DNA of 7,991 nucleotides from an uncultured Blautia sp. (lineage in GTDB: Bacteria > Bacillota > Clostridia > Lachnospirales > Lachnospiraceae): NCBI GenBank assembly GCA_900552095.1, contig URYM01000078.1, forward strand, positions 1 to 7,991. Reading direction: 5' to 3'. Positions 6,971 to 7,991 of this stretch are shown here, one piece after another. The translations under genes were made by a program, and so were the position numbers. The first letter of the stretch is position 1; the number at the start of each line of letters is the position of its first letter. The notes under the pieces are model-generated. The model made no database searches and was not told where the DNA came from. It saw only the letters and a list, made by a program, of their open reading frames with translations.

Positions 6971-7630
6971 TCAGTCCTTCTCTTTGCCATGCTCTCTCTG
7001 ATAATGATTCAGATTATAAGAAAGACGCATCAGACTCTCGGAAAGGTGCACATTTTCTACAATCACATTAGAAGGCACAGTCAGATTCAGATCTGTATGG
7101 GCAAAATTCCAGATCGCCTTAATGCCGCATTTTACCAGCCGCTCCGCAGTCTCCACCGCTTTCGCCTTAGGGAGCGTCAGCGTAGCGATCTCCACGTCGT
7201 TTTCACGGATAAAATCCTCCATCCGATCCATCATCTGAATCTCAATTCCCCGGACGGAAACTCCTTCCAGCACCGGATTGACATCGAAAAGCCCTATGAT
7301 CTTAAATCCCCGCTTCTCAAACTGTACATAGTTGGCCAGAGCCTGTCCCAGATTCCCCGCCCCCACAATGATCATTTTGTGGGTTCTGTCCAGTCCCAGG
7401 ATCTTCGCAATTTCCATGTAGAGATATTTCACATTATAGCCATACCCCTGCTGTCCGAATCCTCCAAAATTATTCAAATCCTGACGGATCTGAGACGCTG
7501 TCACATGCATCCTCGCGCTCAGTTCGTTGGATGAAATTCTCTCCACTCCATCTTCGATCAGTTCACCCAGATATCTGTAATATCTGGGCAGCCGCCGGAT
7601 CACCGCTCTTGATATATCTTTTTCGTCCAA
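6971..7630 (-). CDS. rex: Redox-sensing transcriptional repressor Rex
   Basis: Cytosolic dimeric repressor that senses the NADH/NAD+ ratio; NADH binding releases it from DNA, derepressing fermentation and other NADH-consuming pathways. The 219-residue protein has an N-terminal winged helix (about 1-78) with the family signature LPRYYRYLGEL (14-24) and TASQIRQDLNNFGGFGQQGYGY (44-65). A Rossmann domain follows, with the nucleotide loop IIVGAGNLGQALA (87-99) and Asp116 in GLFDVNP at the end of the second strand. A C-terminal swapped helix is at about 196-212. The start is TTG (7630-7628), supported by AGGAGG 7 bases upstream; the next in-frame ATG is codon 41, inside the winged helix. A strong promoter and a Rex-type operator lie directly upstream, so autoregulation is likely. 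It diverges from the ABC-F gene. Confidence 0.97.
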   Translation of the reverse strand: MDEKDISRAVIRRLPRYYRYLGELIEDGVERISSNELSARMHVTASQIRQDLNNFGGFGQQGYGYNVKYLYMEIAKILGLDRTHKMIIVGAGNLGQALANYVQFEKRGFKIIGLFDVNPVLEGVSVRGIEIQMMDRMEDFIRENDVEIATLTLPKAKAVETAERLVKCGIKAIWNFAHTDLNLTVPSNVIVENVHLSESLMRLSYNLNHYQREHGKEKD

Positions 7631-7637
7631 GAGTCTT

Positions 7638-7643
7638 CCTCCT
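7638..7643 (-). promoter_or_regulatory. Consensus ribosome binding site fixing the TTG start of rex
   Basis: AGGAGG on the minus strand is 7 bases before TTG 7630. No ATG or GTG in frame lies at a sensible distance, so this site is the main evidence for a TTG start, which may lower rex translation. Confidence 0.8.
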
Positions 7644-7666
7644 GTTCTGCCTGTATTCTATTGATT

Positions 7667-7696
7667 ATTATATCCTAATTAAATGGGGATTGTCAA
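7667..7696 (-). promoter_or_regulatory. Consensus sigma-A promoter of rex
   Basis: On the minus strand TTGACA (7696-7691) and TATAAT (7672-7667) are both perfect hexamers, separated by 18 bases. The start would lie near 7660, giving a leader of about 30 bases that includes the AGGAGG site. The -35 box lies entirely within the predicted Rex operator. Confidence 0.8.
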
Positions 7697-7707
7697 ATAA
7701 GTAACAG
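7690..7707. promoter_or_regulatory. Predicted Rex operator overlapping the rex -35 box
   Basis: TTGTCAAATAAGTAACAG matches the Rex consensus TTGTTAANNNNTTAACAA at 11 of 14 specified positions, with the correct 4-base A/T-rich spacer. The left half differs at one base and the right half at two. It covers the whole rex -35 hexamer (7691-7696), the position expected for repression by steric block. It lies about 60 bases upstream of the likely ABC-F start, so an effect on that gene is less clear. Confidence 0.65.
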
Positions 7708-7726
7708 GTTTTTCCTCGATTTTTTC

Positions 7727-7754
7727 TTGTTTTTTCTGTTCTTTCTATTATAAT
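7727..7754 (+). promoter_or_regulatory. Candidate promoter of the ABC-F gene
   Basis: TATAAT (7749-7754) is a perfect -10 box. The best -35 candidate, TTGTTT (7727-7732), matches 3 of 6 positions at 16-base spacing within a T-rich stretch. Transcription would start near 7761, leaving a leader of about 28 bases containing GAGGAGG at 7776-7782. The -10 box is convincing and the -35 box weak. Confidence 0.45.
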
Positions 7755-7788
7755 AGATTTGATACACAAACAGACGAGGAGGTTTTTT

Positions 7789-7942
7789 ATGATTCTGTCA
7801 TGTCAGAACTTAAAAAAAGCATTTGGGACTGTCTCCGTTATCCGGGAGGCATCCTTCCACATAGAAGACCGGGAAAAAGCCGCCCTGGTGGGGCCAAACG
7901 GCGCCGGCAAATCTACACTGCTGAAAATGATCACCGGAGAGC
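7789..7942 (+). CDS. ABC-F family ATPase, N-terminal fragment (51 codons before adapter sequence)
   Basis: First 51 codons of a soluble ABC-F protein (twin-ATPase, ribosome-associated family including EttA, Uup, YdiF and antibiotic-resistance members). The opening MILSCQNLKKAFG (1-13) and SFHIEDREKAALVGPNGAGK (22-41) are typical of the YdiF/Uup-like branch. Walker A is GPNGAGKST (35-43), followed by LLKMITGE. ATG 7789 has GAGGAGG (7776-7782) 6 bases upstream. The reading frame stays open to the window end, but everything after 7942 is sequencing adapter, so the trailing residues in that frame are false. A full ABC-F protein has about 500-640 residues. With no linker or second ATPase domain visible, a transporter-type ABC ATPase cannot be fully excluded. 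It cannot be assigned to housekeeping or resistance function. Confidence 0.8.
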
Positions 7943-7991
7943 CTGTCTCTTATACACATCTCCGAGCCCACGAGACCGTACTAGATCTCGT
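7943..7991. other. Illumina Nextera adapter contamination (not genomic)
   Basis: CTGTCTCTTATACACATCT (7943-7961) is the 19-base Tn5 mosaic end used in Nextera libraries. It is followed without a gap by CCGAGCCCACGAGAC (7962-7976), the rest of the read-2 transposase adapter in reverse complement. Next come an 8-base index CGTACTAG (7977-7984), which I recall as Nextera i7 index N702, and ATCTCGT (7985-7991), the first bases of the P7 sequence. The order is exactly that of adapter read-through, so the genome ends at about 7942 and the window edge is an untrimmed contig end. Confidence 0.98.

Noticed and set aside
7943..7961. Tn5/IS50 mosaic end as evidence of a real transposon
   Set aside because: It is followed immediately by Nextera adapter, index and P7 bases, and no transposase is present; it is a library artefact.

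Overview
The window is an ordinary chromosomal housekeeping segment of a Gram-positive anaerobe, most likely a Lachnospiraceae or other Clostridia member. This rests on protein character (Bacillus-like EndoA, TepA/ClpP-like protease, Firmicutes-type UppP, Rex), strong GGAGG-type ribosome binding sites and roughly balanced GC by eye. A species cannot be named from the sequence alone. I found no mobile element, CRISPR array, phage gene, tRNA or rRNA, and no credible undescribed defence or metabolic system.

Layout: eight genes run on the minus strand from position 7630 down to the left edge: rex (redox repressor), nnr (bifunctional NAD(P)HX epimerase/dehydratase), alr (alanine racemase), an EndoA/MazF-type RNase, a CNNM/CorC-type membrane protein with CBS domains, a YebC/TACO1 protein, a TepA-like ClpP-fold protease, and uppP (undecaprenyl-diphosphatase), which is cut by the window start. 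A ninth gene, the first 51 codons of an ABC-F ATPase, runs on the plus strand from 7789, divergent from rex. No gene-free stretch exceeds 300 bases; the longest is the 158-base rex/ABC-F divergent region, which holds two promoters and a Rex-type operator.

Functionally, rex and nnr share a nicotinamide-cofactor theme: Rex senses the NADH/NAD+ ratio and Nnr repairs hydrated NAD(P)H. Alr and UppP both serve peptidoglycan synthesis (D-alanine supply and lipid-carrier recycling). nnr and alr overlap by 4 bases and the CorC-like gene and yebC by 17 bases, so these pairs are probably co-translated. Promoters with good -35/-10 spacing are visible before rex, before the CorC-like gene and before uppP, so the array is probably several overlapping transcription units rather than one operon.

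The last 49 bases (7943-7991) are not genomic. They match the Illumina Nextera transposase adapter, an 8-base index and the start of the P7 sequence. The ABC-F reading frame must not be read past 7942, and the right edge is almost certainly an untrimmed contig end. The points most worth a second look are this adapter, the Rex operator lying on the rex -35 box, an endoribonuclease toxin gene with no room for its usual antitoxin gene, and a CorC-like protein whose transport-domain motifs look degenerate.
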